From RBC074 sp964470555 (GTDB taxonomy: Bacteria > Acidobacteriota > Blastocatellia > RBC074), in NCBI GenBank assembly GCA_964470555.1, contig CAYYDG010000038.1, forward strand, positions 9,732 through 73,731: 64,000 nucleotides of DNA, given 5' to 3'. The notes under the pieces are model-generated. The model was given only the letters and a program-made list of their open reading frames with translations, did no database searches and was not told the origin of the DNA. This document shows, in pieces, positions 43,961-52,567 of the stretch (position 1 is its first letter; the number at the start of each line of letters is the position of its first letter). The translations under genes were made by a program, and so were the position numbers.

Positions 43961-44337
43961 TGATTACGCGCAAACTGTTGTGGGTGGATGGCTTGGCCGG
44001 CTTGATTGCCGGAGTTGCTATATTACTGGTAAGTAATTGGCTGCAAGAGTGGTACCGGTTGCCTATGAATCTGCTGCTCTTAAATGGCGCGGCCAATCTA
44101 ACCTATGCTTGTTACTCACTTTCCCTGGCAATGCGAACGAGGCGACCAAAAGTTCTCATCCTGTTACTGATTGTTGCCAATCTGACGTGGGCAGTTCTTT
44201 GTTTGCGATGGGCATTTGTTTATTCAGGAACTGCCAGCCTGTTTGGTCTTGCTCACCTGATAGGCGAGGCGCTGTTTGTCGGCGGATTGGCAAGCCTGGA
44301 ATGGCGTTGGCGTGAGCAGTTGCGAACAGCAGTTTGA
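43960..44337 (+). CDS. four-helix membrane protein of unknown function
   Basis: 125 residues. Four hydrophobic helices are visible, roughly 10-27 (GLAGLIAGVAILLVSNWL), 38-57, 66-84 (VLILLLIVANLTWAVLCL) and 94-112 (FGLAHLIGEALFVGGLASL). Short loops carry R and K clusters (MRTRRPK), consistent with the cytoplasmic side. It is similar in size to small DUF-type integral membrane proteins. The start ATG shares a base with the preceding 46-codon frame. No function is indicated. Confidence 0.6.
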   Translation: MITRKLLWVDGLAGLIAGVAILLVSNWLQEWYRLPMNLLLLNGAANLTYACYSLSLAMRTRRPKVLILLLIVANLTWAVLCLRWAFVYSGTASLFGLAHLIGEALFVGGLASLEWRWREQLRTAV

Positions 44338-44478
44338 ACGTTTTTCAATCCCAACCGCGCTGGCGTTTAAGCCCAACGCAGCCGCTGAACTTGCTATCGC
44401 CTTTGATCGGCGATCCAGCCAATTATGGTAAACTCCCACGCGTTTACCGGCACACCAATCCAGACAAAGGAAAGCACC

Positions 44479-45471
44479 ATGGAATTTGCAATTACCTTCA
44501 AACCCGACATGACTCCCAAACGCATTGTCAGCTTGACCAAACAGGCCGAAGCGGCAGGTTTCAATTACGGTTGGATGTTTGATTCGCATGTGTTGTGGCA
44601 GGAACCGTTTCCATTGATGACGTTGATGGCGGCGAATACCGAACGCATGCGAATTGGCCCTTGCGTGACCAATCCGGCGGTGCGCGATTGGACGGTGACG
44701 GCCAGTTTGTTCGCTACGCTCAACCGCATTTCGGGCGGGCGAATGGACATCGGCATCGGGCGTGGAGATTCATCGCGCCGCGTGATGGGCAAACGACCTA
44801 CGACGCTGGCGGTGCTCGAAGAATGCGTGCAAACCATCCGCGATTTGTGCAGTGGCAAGCAAATCACTTACGAAGAAAAAGAAATTCAGATGGCTTGGGC
44901 TGACGCGGGAGTGCCGCCGATCTGGGTTGCCGGTTACGGGCCGAAGGCGCTGCGCTGCGCGGGCAAAATTGGCGATGGCGTGATTTTGCAATTCGCCGAT
45001 CCGCATTTGATCAAATGGTGTTTGCAGTTTGTTCGCGAAGGCGCCGAAGAAGCCGGACGCGATTTTTCAAAAATCAAAGTCATGGCTGCGGCTCCGGTGT
45101 GGGTGTCGGATGATCTGAATGTGGCTCGTGATCGAGTTCGCTGGTTTCCGGCGCTGGTTTCCAACCATGTGGTTGATCTGGTTTCCAAATACAAACCCGA
45201 AGAATTGCCGGAAGAACTGACCGCCTTCATCCGCGACCGCAAAGGTTACAACTACCTGCACCACGCCGAAGTCGGCAGCAGCAACGCCGAATTCGTCACA
45301 GATGAAGTCGTGGATCGGTTTTGCATTGTCGGCAATGTGCAGGAACAGTTGCGCCGATTGAAAGAACTGGCCGATGTCGGCGTGACGCAGTTCAACATTT
45401 ACCTGATGTGCGGCGACGAAGAACAAACGGTTGATGTGTATGGGAGCGAAGTGATTCCGGCGTGCGATTAA
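44479..45471 (+). CDS. LLM-class flavin/F420-dependent oxidoreductase (CPS_4043-like)
   Basis: 330 residues from the ATG at 44479 with AAAGGA upstream; an 18-codon extension lacks support. The luciferase-like TIM barrel begins EFAITFKPDMTPKRIVSLTK and continues ERMRIGPCVTNPAVRDWTVT, then SGGRMDIGIGRGDSSRRVMG and PPIWVAGYGPKALRCAGKIG. It closely resembles the subfamily I know as TIGR03842 (F420-dependent, CPS_4043), which in several genomes lies next to hydantoinase-like genes; here a dihydropyrimidinase operon lies 5 kb away. Cofactor (FMN or F420) cannot be settled by reading. Confidence 0.8.
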   Translation: MEFAITFKPDMTPKRIVSLTKQAEAAGFNYGWMFDSHVLWQEPFPLMTLMAANTERMRIGPCVTNPAVRDWTVTASLFATLNRISGGRMDIGIGRGDSSRRVMGKRPTTLAVLEECVQTIRDLCSGKQITYEEKEIQMAWADAGVPPIWVAGYGPKALRCAGKIGDGVILQFADPHLIKWCLQFVREGAEEAGRDFSKIKVMAAAPVWVSDDLNVARDRVRWFPALVSNHVVDLVSKYKPEELPEELTAFIRDRKGYNYLHHAEVGSSNAEFVTDEVVDRFCIVGNVQEQLRRLKELADVGVTQFNIYLMCGDEEQTVDVYGSEVIPACD

Positions 45472-45684
45472 ACCGGTGTCTTGGGTTGAAAAGATGAATT
45501 TCGTCGTTCTTTTGCTGTTGAGCAGAATGTTACACCGATGCCGAAGTCGTCTCAGGACTCGGCTTTACTCGGCTAAAAGCTTGGCTCTTTCCAGATGACT
45601 GGGCTACACTTGAGTCACAAATACCTTCAACGACAAGCTCTACGTCAACCAACCGTAAGCCGAACGGCGTCAAAGGAGGACGAT

Positions 45685-46194
45685 GTGACATTCAAAATTG
45701 GTCAGAAGGTCGTTTATCCCACGCAAGGCATCGCCATTGTCGAGCAAATCGAAACTCGCCAGATCAACGGAGAAGAGCAGCTTTTTTATCTGCTCCGGCT
45801 GCATGCCAATAATTCCATGGTCATGGTTCCAATCCGCAACGCTGAAGAAGTAGGGTTGCGGACTCTGATCGCCAAACGCAGATGCGAGGAATTGCTGACT
45901 GTGTTGGCGGACGATTTCCATTCGCCGCCGACAGCCTGGAAAGACCGGTTCAAGGAATTTTCCGAAGCCATGCGCCACGGCGATTTGTTCGCCATCGCCG
46001 AAGTGCTGAAAACGCTGACGTATCTGAACCGCCAAAAGCCGTTGTCGTTTCGTGAAAAACAAATGCTCGAACGAGCGCAATATCTGGTCGTCAGCGAACT
46101 GGCCATGGTCTGCCGCAAAGCGGAATCTTCCGTTTCGCCGCTGGTCGAACAGGCGCTGATTTCCGCTTGCCATAAACACACAACGACCGCTTGA
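45685..46194 (+). CDS. carD: CarD-family transcription regulator
   Basis: 169 residues from the GTG at 45685, which has a perfect AAAGGAGG 5-8 bases upstream; the ATG two bases earlier is out of frame and stops at once. The RNA-polymerase-interaction domain is evident: TFKIGQKVVYPTQGIAIVEQ, MVMVPIRNAEEVGLRTL; then the helical CdnL-type DNA-contact part (HSPPTAWKDRFKEFSEAMRH, LSFREKQMLERAQYLVVSEL). CarD binds the beta subunit and stabilises open promoter complexes; it is often essential. A poorly conserved tail of about 25 residues follows. It precedes the giant kinase by 89 bases. Confidence 0.9.
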   Translation: MTFKIGQKVVYPTQGIAIVEQIETRQINGEEQLFYLLRLHANNSMVMVPIRNAEEVGLRTLIAKRRCEELLTVLADDFHSPPTAWKDRFKEFSEAMRHGDLFAIAEVLKTLTYLNRQKPLSFREKQMLERAQYLVVSELAMVCRKAESSVSPLVEQALISACHKHTTTA

Positions 46195-46283
46195 TAGAAA
46201 CGTCGCAACCATTCGTTTCGCATTTTGTAAGACAAATGTCAGCTAACAGCCGCTAGCCGCAAGTTATAAACCCGGTTCTGAAA

Positions 46284-49200
46284 TTGACTGAAAGTGATTT
46301 GCAGGTCTGCGCGCCGGAACCAGAAATTATCGCGACAATCGGCGTTACACCACACGGAACAATGAGCCACGAATCTTCATATCTGTTATTGCTGGCGACA
46401 GGAGCGGACGCCCGCGAACGCCTGTCGGATTTCCTTTCCGGCAGTCACAGTTTGGTTGATTTGGCGACAGGCTTTTCCAAAGAATGGAATGCCAGCAATG
46501 ACGCCACAGAACATCAAGTGGCTTTGCTCGGCAAACTGCCTGTGCCGGCAACGGATAAAGATGTCATGAACTCCTGCCTGGAGTTGATGCGCGATTTCGG
46601 CTCGATGGCTGAAAGCCGTGGGTTGACCATAGAAACGCTGTTGCACATCCAGCCAGCGTTATCAGGAATGCCCGATCTGTCCGTTGGGTTATTGCTGCCG
46701 CGTTCTCAGCCGTTCAATTACACTCAATGTCAAAATCTGGAAGAATTGACTCTGGCCGTTCGTGACGTTCTTGAATGCCAGCGATTGAAAGAAACCACTC
46801 GACAGAAACCCTTGATCGAACGCCTGATGGAAAGCAGCGCAGCGTTGTTGAGCGAAAACGGGCGTTCAGAAGTTTTGCGTCGCATCCTGCAGGTCGTTCA
46901 GGAAAGCGGTTTTGAGCGTGTCAGACTGTATCTGCTTACCGCTGACGGACAGACGCTGCGCGGCGAAGCTCAGGTGGGAATGAAAGAATCGCGTTTTGAA
47001 GGCGTGGAATGGCCGGTGAAAACCGACCTGCACTTTCAAAAATTATGCGAAGCCGGACACCCGCTTTTGCTCAGACCGATCCCAGGCCAGCCCGAACATT
47101 CCGAAGAACAATTGGATAAAGAAGGATTGACCGAATGGGTGAGCGTGCCGTTGTTGTTGCGCGGCAAGGTCATCGGGCAATTGTCCGCTGACAACAAATT
47201 CAATCGTCGTCTGATTTCAGAATCCGAACTTGAGCCGTTGAAGCTGTTTGCCGCGTTGGCCGCTGCGGCAATTGAAAAAGCCGAATTGATCGAAAAAGCC
47301 GAACAGCGCGCCAGAGAGATGGAAGCTTTGAGGCGTACGACGGAAGCCATCACCGCCGCACCCACGCTGGAACGGACGAAACTGTTGCGCGCGATCATCG
47401 CTCACGCCGTCGAATTGTTGCAGGCCAGAAGCGGCGGATTGTATGAATACCACTACGAACGAGGCGAATTGGTTCTGGTGGAAGATCACAACCGGCAGGA
47501 TTTTGTCGGCCAGATTTTGAAAGTGGGCGAAGGCGTTGCCGGGCGACTTGTGTTGAGCGGCGAACCGTGTCGGATCATTGAAAATTACAACGAACATCCA
47601 GACCGCGCCGCCGTTTTTGAAACCCGTCGCAGTTTCGGTTCCGTGCTGGAAGTTCCATTGCGATGGCAGGATCGTGTCATAGGCGTGCTTTACGTTGACG
47701 ATCAGGTGGGACGGAAATTCACCACCGAAGATGCCAGGCTGTTGGCGTTGTTCGCGCATCAGGCAGCGATTGAACTGGTCAAGCAGGAATTGCTGGCTCA
47801 GGACGAAAACAAGCTGAAACGTCTGGAAAAACTTTCGCGTTCGACGACGGAAATCATGAGCAATCTGGGGAAATTGAAACTCCACGAATTGCTGACCCTG
47901 GTTGCCCGCCACGCAACGGAAATTCTGACGGCGGAAACCTGCGGAATTTCGCTGGCCAGCGGAAAAGACGTTTTGAGCCTGGAAGCGTTTCACGGCCATC
48001 GCGACGGCAGCGTTTACCGAGGACAACAATTTTCGATTCAGAGCGGCGACAAAACCGGATTGACCGGACACATCGCCTATCAGGGCAGATTGTTCAACGC
48101 CTTTGGCGAAAAGCTGCAGGGCCATAAAGCCGTCCGCAACCGGCAGAGTTCGACTACACCGTCAGGGCAATGTTATTCGGTTCTGGCCATTCCACTGCGA
48201 AACAACCACGGCGATTTGATAGGGCTGTTGCGCGCTGACAACAAGCTGAAAGACGACGGACGCCCTTCTCCGACACAGGCTTTTACCAAAGAAGATGAAT
48301 GGATCATCAGCATTTATGCCGAAGTCGTCGCCGTATGCGTGGAAAACGCGCGTCTGGTCGAACAGTTGCGAAACCATCGGGAGCGATTGATTGACAGTCT
48401 GCCACACGCCATCATCGCCATTGACCGCAAAGGCATCGTCACCGATTTCAGTTGGCAGGCCGAAAGAATTCTCGGTTACAAGAAAGCGGAAGTCCTGGGA
48501 CAGGATGTCAGAATGCTGTACAGAGACGGAGAGCCGAACCACATCGGCCAATTGCTCAAAGACAGCAGGGACGGCAAGATCAACAACGTCGAAGCAATCG
48601 TCAAAAGCAAGGACGAAGAGCTGATTCCAGTTCAACTGTCCGCCTCGAATTTCTACGACGAAGAAGAAAATCGAATCGGCAGCATCGGTTACTTTGAAGA
48701 TGTTCGTTTGCTCAGGGAATATCAGCATCGTCTGGAATTGGTTTTGAAAGCCAGCGACCTGATGGCCAAGGCGGACAATCTTTCCGAAGGATTGCAAAGT
48801 CTGGCCCGCATGCTGGTGACGCTTTTCCCCGGCAACCTCTGTCTGATTTCGTTGCTCGACGAAAGTGGAAATTCGTTGACTGCCCAAGCCGGGACTTGCG
48901 ACCCGAACCACTTTGCCGGCGACGCCAACTGGCAAGCGCCCATCGGGACGAATTACCCGATTGCGATTTATCCCGGTCTGCTGGAATTCCTTCAAACCGG
49001 CAAGGCGGCCCGCTTCAAACACAGCCAGGAACATCGCCGCGAAACATTGAAACAGGCGCAATTGGCGCTCGGTTTGTCGCAACCTCTGCGGTCTTTGTTG
49101 ATGATTCCCTTGCGATTGGGAAAACGTCCGCTCGGCCTGCTCAGCTTGTTGGAAACCTGCGACGAATCGCAAAGTCAGTTTCTGAAAAAAGAAAACATCG

Positions 49201-52052
49201 AATTGGCCGAGGCGATTGCCTCTCAAACGACCATACTCGTTGACCGAATTCGTTCTGCTGAACGTCGCGTAATCGAAAACGAAGATGAACGCCGTCAGTT
49301 GGAGCGATTACGAATCGCCGTCGAAGCGTTGGCTCGCGTCACTGAGCCGGGGAAAGTTCCGCGACAAATTCTCAACAGCGCACAGGAAATTTTGCAGGCG
49401 GACGCCGTTGTCTTTTGGTTGTTTGACAACGACCAAAACAAGTTCCTGCCTGACATCTCGCTTGCCGCGGGAATTCCAGACAAAATGTGGGCCAAATATC
49501 AGGCCACCGGCCCCTACGAGGGCGGCACCGCTTATGAATTGTTCAAACAACAATGGTTTGCCACGAATGATCTGAAAGAAACGCAAAATAAGGAATTTTT
49601 CGGTCCCTTCAGCCGGGCATTGCTGGCGGAATTCGATACTAGGTCTTTTCAAGGGATCGCATTGTCGGTAGGGGCGGAAAAGCTAGGCGTGATTTATGCG
49701 CTTTACCGACAGCCGGTAAATTTCGGAGAAAGGGAACGACGAACCGCTCTCAATTTCGCTCGCAATGCAGCCTTGAATCTGAAACGAGCGAAACTGGCCG
49801 AACAGGTCAGTTCGATCAACAAAGCCGCAAAAGCCGTCGCCAAAAGCATCGTTCTGGATGATCGCAAGGCGACATTGCGCTCCATTGTCGAAGAAGCCAA
49901 AAAAGCCAGCCAGTGTGACGCTGTGGTGCTGTATGAATACGAACAGGAAAAACGAGCCATCCGCCATCCCATTTTTGTCGGCGTTCACCAACCAAAGAAA
50001 ATGCGCGACCCGGAAAAAGGCTGGGAACATCCGCTGGTGCATAAGCTGCTGGATAAAGCCGAACCGCGCGTGATTGACAATCTGGCCGAAGACCAGGATT
50101 TCAAGGATCGCAGTTTCGCGCGCGAAGAAAAAATTCAATCCTGTATAGCCATTCCGCTGCTGGCCACACGGCAAAAAGTCGGCGTCATGTTTTTCAACTA
50201 TCGCCGCCGCCGCCGGTTTACGACTGAACAGGTTGAAAACGTACAGTTTTTTGCCGACCAGGCCGCCGTTGCCATTCGTTATTCCCAGTTCGCCGACGAC
50301 AAGGCTGAACAATTGAAACAGCAGGAATCGCTGGTCAGCCTTTCCGGCAAATTGCGAAACGCGCCGACGTTGCAGGAAACCATGGATGTCGCCGTCCAAC
50401 ACACCGCCGCCATGATGGAAGTCGAATGCTGCAACATCGTTTTACCCGATCCGAATGGCGAGTTGAGGCCGCGCGCTTATTTCGGCTGGCTGGATGAGGA
50501 AGTCGCCAAGCTCAAGCTGGCCAAAGGTTATGGGTCGCAATCCGGTTATACGATGTTGCAGAAAGAGCCTGTCGTTGTTGACGATTATTCAAGCGAAACG
50601 AGGTTTGAATTTCCGCAAGGCGTCTTGGAGCGCGGCATCGAATCGGGGTTGAGCGTACCGATGATGCGCGGCGACGAAATAATCGGAGCCATGCTGGTTT
50701 ATTCAACTCAGCATCGCCATTTCACCGCTGAAGATTGTTATCTGCTGCAATTGATCGCCAATCAAACAGCCATCGCCATTCGCAGCACCGAACGATATGA
50801 ACAACTGCAACGGCGCAACGATCACTTCCAAGCCATTCATAACGCCAGCAAGGCCATTACGGCCAGTTTCGGGCGCGAACGAGACGTGTTGGATGAAATC
50901 GTGCGACAGGCAGTCGAAGGGTTGACGGAAGCCGGATCGAGCAAGGTCGCCGTCGGAACGATTCAGATTTATGACGAAAAACGAAGCGCGTCGCAGATGA
51001 TAAGCATTTATCCGGCTGACAAATTTCCAGACCTCAGCAAACGTGTAGGCGATGTCTGGTCGCTGGACAGATGCCGGGAGAAGATCGGAATCGCGGGTCG
51101 GACGATACTGGAAGGCAGGTCGCAACGGGTTGACGATGTCAGACTCGATCCCGATTACCTGTCGTTTAACAAGGCCACTCGTTCGGAATTGTGCGTGCCG
51201 ATGTGGGACGGAGATAAAGTCATCGGAGCGATCAACGTTGAAAGCCACGACCTCAAAGGCTTTGACGACGACGACCAGACGACTTTGGAGACCCTGGCCG
51301 AACACGCCGTCATCGCCATCAAAAACGCTCGCCAATTCGAGGAGTTGAAGGAAAGCAAATTGCAGATTGGCGCGCGGACGGCGTTGGCCTGGATGGGGAT
51401 GGCCAACAATGCCTGGCGTCATGTCATCGCCCGTGACGCTTCGGATATTGGAAAAAAGGCCGTCTTGATCCGCGAGTTCATCAAACGCGATGGCCTGAAT
51501 CATCCGCGCATTGTCGAGCATCTGGAACAAATCGAGGCATTGGTGAAAAGCATCCATGTAAAACCGATCACCGCTCCGCTGTCTTCGGAAGAAGGCGTGG
51601 CCATGGTCAACGTCAATGATCTGGTTGCTGAACGCTTGAACCAGCTTCGTCAGAATGCGAGTTATGGCGCCATCAAACTCGAAGTCAGTGTGTTCGCTGG
51701 AAGGCCATTGACGGTGTGGACGAGTTCTGAATGGTTGCGACGAGCGCTGGATATTCTGGTGGACAACGCCGCCGACGCGGTCAAGCCGCTGGAAGCAAAC
51801 AGGCGTGTGATCACCGTGACGACGGATTTGGTGAATGATGAAGTGAAAATTTGCGTGGCTGATCGTGGACCGGGGATTCCGGCGTCCATCAAACCGCTTC
51901 TTTTCAAAACCCGAATCGAACACAGCAAGGGATTCGGCATGGGATTGTTGATTGCGCAAGCCATTGTCGAAACCTACGGCGGAAAAATCGAATTTGACGA
52001 CGACGTCGAACAAGGCGCGCGAATGACGATTCGGTTGCCGCATAAAAGTTGA
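46284..52052 (+). CDS. giant multi-GAF/PAS sensor histidine kinase
   Basis: 1922 residues from a TTG at 46284; an ATG 26 codons later is a fair alternative, and neither has a good ribosome site. After an unrecognised N-terminal ~185 residues come three GAF modules (about 190-345, 355-500, 525-700), one PAS (about 705-815, LIDSLPHAIIAIDRKGIVTD), then five more GAF modules (about 820-990, 1010-1170, 1180-1340, 1345-1510, 1515-1690). The C-terminus has a helical dimer part with NNAWRHVIARDA and a HATPase domain (RALDILVDNAADAV, DRGPGIP, GFGMGLLIAQAIVETYGG). No membrane segment is visible, so it senses cytoplasmic signals. It lies just upstream of two receiver genes, its likely targets. Confidence 0.85.
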   Translation: MTESDLQVCAPEPEIIATIGVTPHGTMSHESSYLLLLATGADARERLSDFLSGSHSLVDLATGFSKEWNASNDATEHQVALLGKLPVPATDKDVMNSCLELMRDFGSMAESRGLTIETLLHIQPALSGMPDLSVGLLLPRSQPFNYTQCQNLEELTLAVRDVLECQRLKETTRQKPLIERLMESSAALLSENGRSEVLRRILQVVQESGFERVRLYLLTADGQTLRGEAQVGMKESRFEGVEWPVKTDLHFQKLCEAGHPLLLRPIPGQPEHSEEQLDKEGLTEWVSVPLLLRGKVIGQLSADNKFNRRLISESELEPLKLFAALAAAAIEKAELIEKAEQRAREMEALRRTTEAITAAPTLERTKLLRAIIAHAVELLQARSGGLYEYHYERGELVLVEDHNRQDFVGQILKVGEGVAGRLVLSGEPCRIIENYNEHPDRAAVFETRRSFGSVLEVPLRWQDRVIGVLYVDDQVGRKFTTEDARLLALFAHQAAIELVKQELLAQDENKLKRLEKLSRSTTEIMSNLGKLKLHELLTLVARHATEILTAETCGISLASGKDVLSLEAFHGHRDGSVYRGQQFSIQSGDKTGLTGHIAYQGRLFNAFGEKLQGHKAVRNRQSSTTPSGQCYSVLAIPLRNNHGDLIGLLRADNKLKDDGRPSPTQAFTKEDEWIISIYAEVVAVCVENARLVEQLRNHRERLIDSLPHAIIAIDRKGIVTDFSWQAERILGYKKAEVLGQDVRMLYRDGEPNHIGQLLKDSRDGKINNVEAIVKSKDEELIPVQLSASNFYDEEENRIGSIGYFEDVRLLREYQHRLELVLKASDLMAKADNLSEGLQSLARMLVTLFPGNLCLISLLDESGNSLTAQAGTCDPNHFAGDANWQAPIGTNYPIAIYPGLLEFLQTGKAARFKHSQEHRRETLKQAQLALGLSQPLRSLLMIPLRLGKRPLGLLSLLETCDESQSQFLKKENIELAEAIASQTTILVDRIRSAERRVIENEDERRQLERLRIAVEALARVTEPGKVPRQILNSAQEILQADAVVFWLFDNDQNKFLPDISLAAGIPDKMWAKYQATGPYEGGTAYELFKQQWFATNDLKETQNKEFFGPFSRALLAEFDTRSFQGIALSVGAEKLGVIYALYRQPVNFGERERRTALNFARNAALNLKRAKLAEQVSSINKAAKAVAKSIVLDDRKATLRSIVEEAKKASQCDAVVLYEYEQEKRAIRHPIFVGVHQPKKMRDPEKGWEHPLVHKLLDKAEPRVIDNLAEDQDFKDRSFAREEKIQSCIAIPLLATRQKVGVMFFNYRRRRRFTTEQVENVQFFADQAAVAIRYSQFADDKAEQLKQQESLVSLSGKLRNAPTLQETMDVAVQHTAAMMEVECCNIVLPDPNGELRPRAYFGWLDEEVAKLKLAKGYGSQSGYTMLQKEPVVVDDYSSETRFEFPQGVLERGIESGLSVPMMRGDEIIGAMLVYSTQHRHFTAEDCYLLQLIANQTAIAIRSTERYEQLQRRNDHFQAIHNASKAITASFGRERDVLDEIVRQAVEGLTEAGSSKVAVGTIQIYDEKRSASQMISIYPADKFPDLSKRVGDVWSLDRCREKIGIAGRTILEGRSQRVDDVRLDPDYLSFNKATRSELCVPMWDGDKVIGAINVESHDLKGFDDDDQTTLETLAEHAVIAIKNARQFEELKESKLQIGARTALAWMGMANNAWRHVIARDASDIGKKAVLIREFIKRDGLNHPRIVEHLEQIEALVKSIHVKPITAPLSSEEGVAMVNVNDLVAERLNQLRQNASYGAIKLEVSVFAGRPLTVWTSSEWLRRALDILVDNAADAVKPLEANRRVITVTTDLVNDEVKICVADRGPGIPASIKPLLFKTRIEHSKGFGMGLLIAQAIVETYGGKIEFDDDVEQGARMTIRLPHKS

Positions 52053-52168
52053 AAAAACTTTCCCCCTCACAAAATTTAACGTTTTTGACTGCTCCGTTGA
52101 CACGCACGCCAGATAACCTTTGGGCGCAGAAAAAAACGTTTGTCCCGGGAAGGATCGAATTTACATCC

Positions 52169-52537
52169 ATGCAGTTTTTATTATTACAAGGCGACAAAGA
52201 CATTTATTGGAGCGCCTTTCTTGCCGATGTCATTGCCCCGCTGGGAAGTTTGAACGTGGCAAAAGCCGACGATTGGACGGCAACTGGCCAGCAAGAGCCT
52301 GATGGATTGATTGTCGTTGACACCACTCACATCGAGCGATTCGAACAACTGGTTGCCAGATTGTATGCCGAAAATCCCAGTCGTCGGATCGTGGTCATGA
52401 CGGCTTCGCCGACCTGGAAACGCGCGCGCGCGGCATTCGAGTCGGGAGCGATTGATTATCTGCCCAAAACTTTACCGGCGGATGAACTGAGGGCTGCGTT
52501 TGAAGAGTTGTTGCGTCGTACCTCAGCCCAGCCGTGA
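52169..52537 (+). CDS. stand-alone receiver (response-regulator) domain
   Basis: 122 residues from the ATG at 52169; the frame extends 40 codons upstream to a TTG overlapping the kinase stop, but that part is low-complexity and the receiver fold begins at MQFLLLQGDKDIYW. The receiver pattern is visible: DGLIVVDTTHIERF with the phospho-acceptor aspartate, RIVVMTASPTWKRAR with the switch threonine, and IDYLPKTLPADELRAAFEEL with the lysine. The acidic pair usually found at the start of strand 1 is reduced to GDKD, so metal binding may be weaker. No output domain. It may relay phosphate to or compete with the next gene. Confidence 0.75.
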   Translation: MQFLLLQGDKDIYWSAFLADVIAPLGSLNVAKADDWTATGQQEPDGLIVVDTTHIERFEQLVARLYAENPSRRIVVMTASPTWKRARAAFESGAIDYLPKTLPADELRAAFEELLRRTSAQP

Positions 52538-52567
52538 AACAACCCAAACAAGATCAAGGCGGTGATT

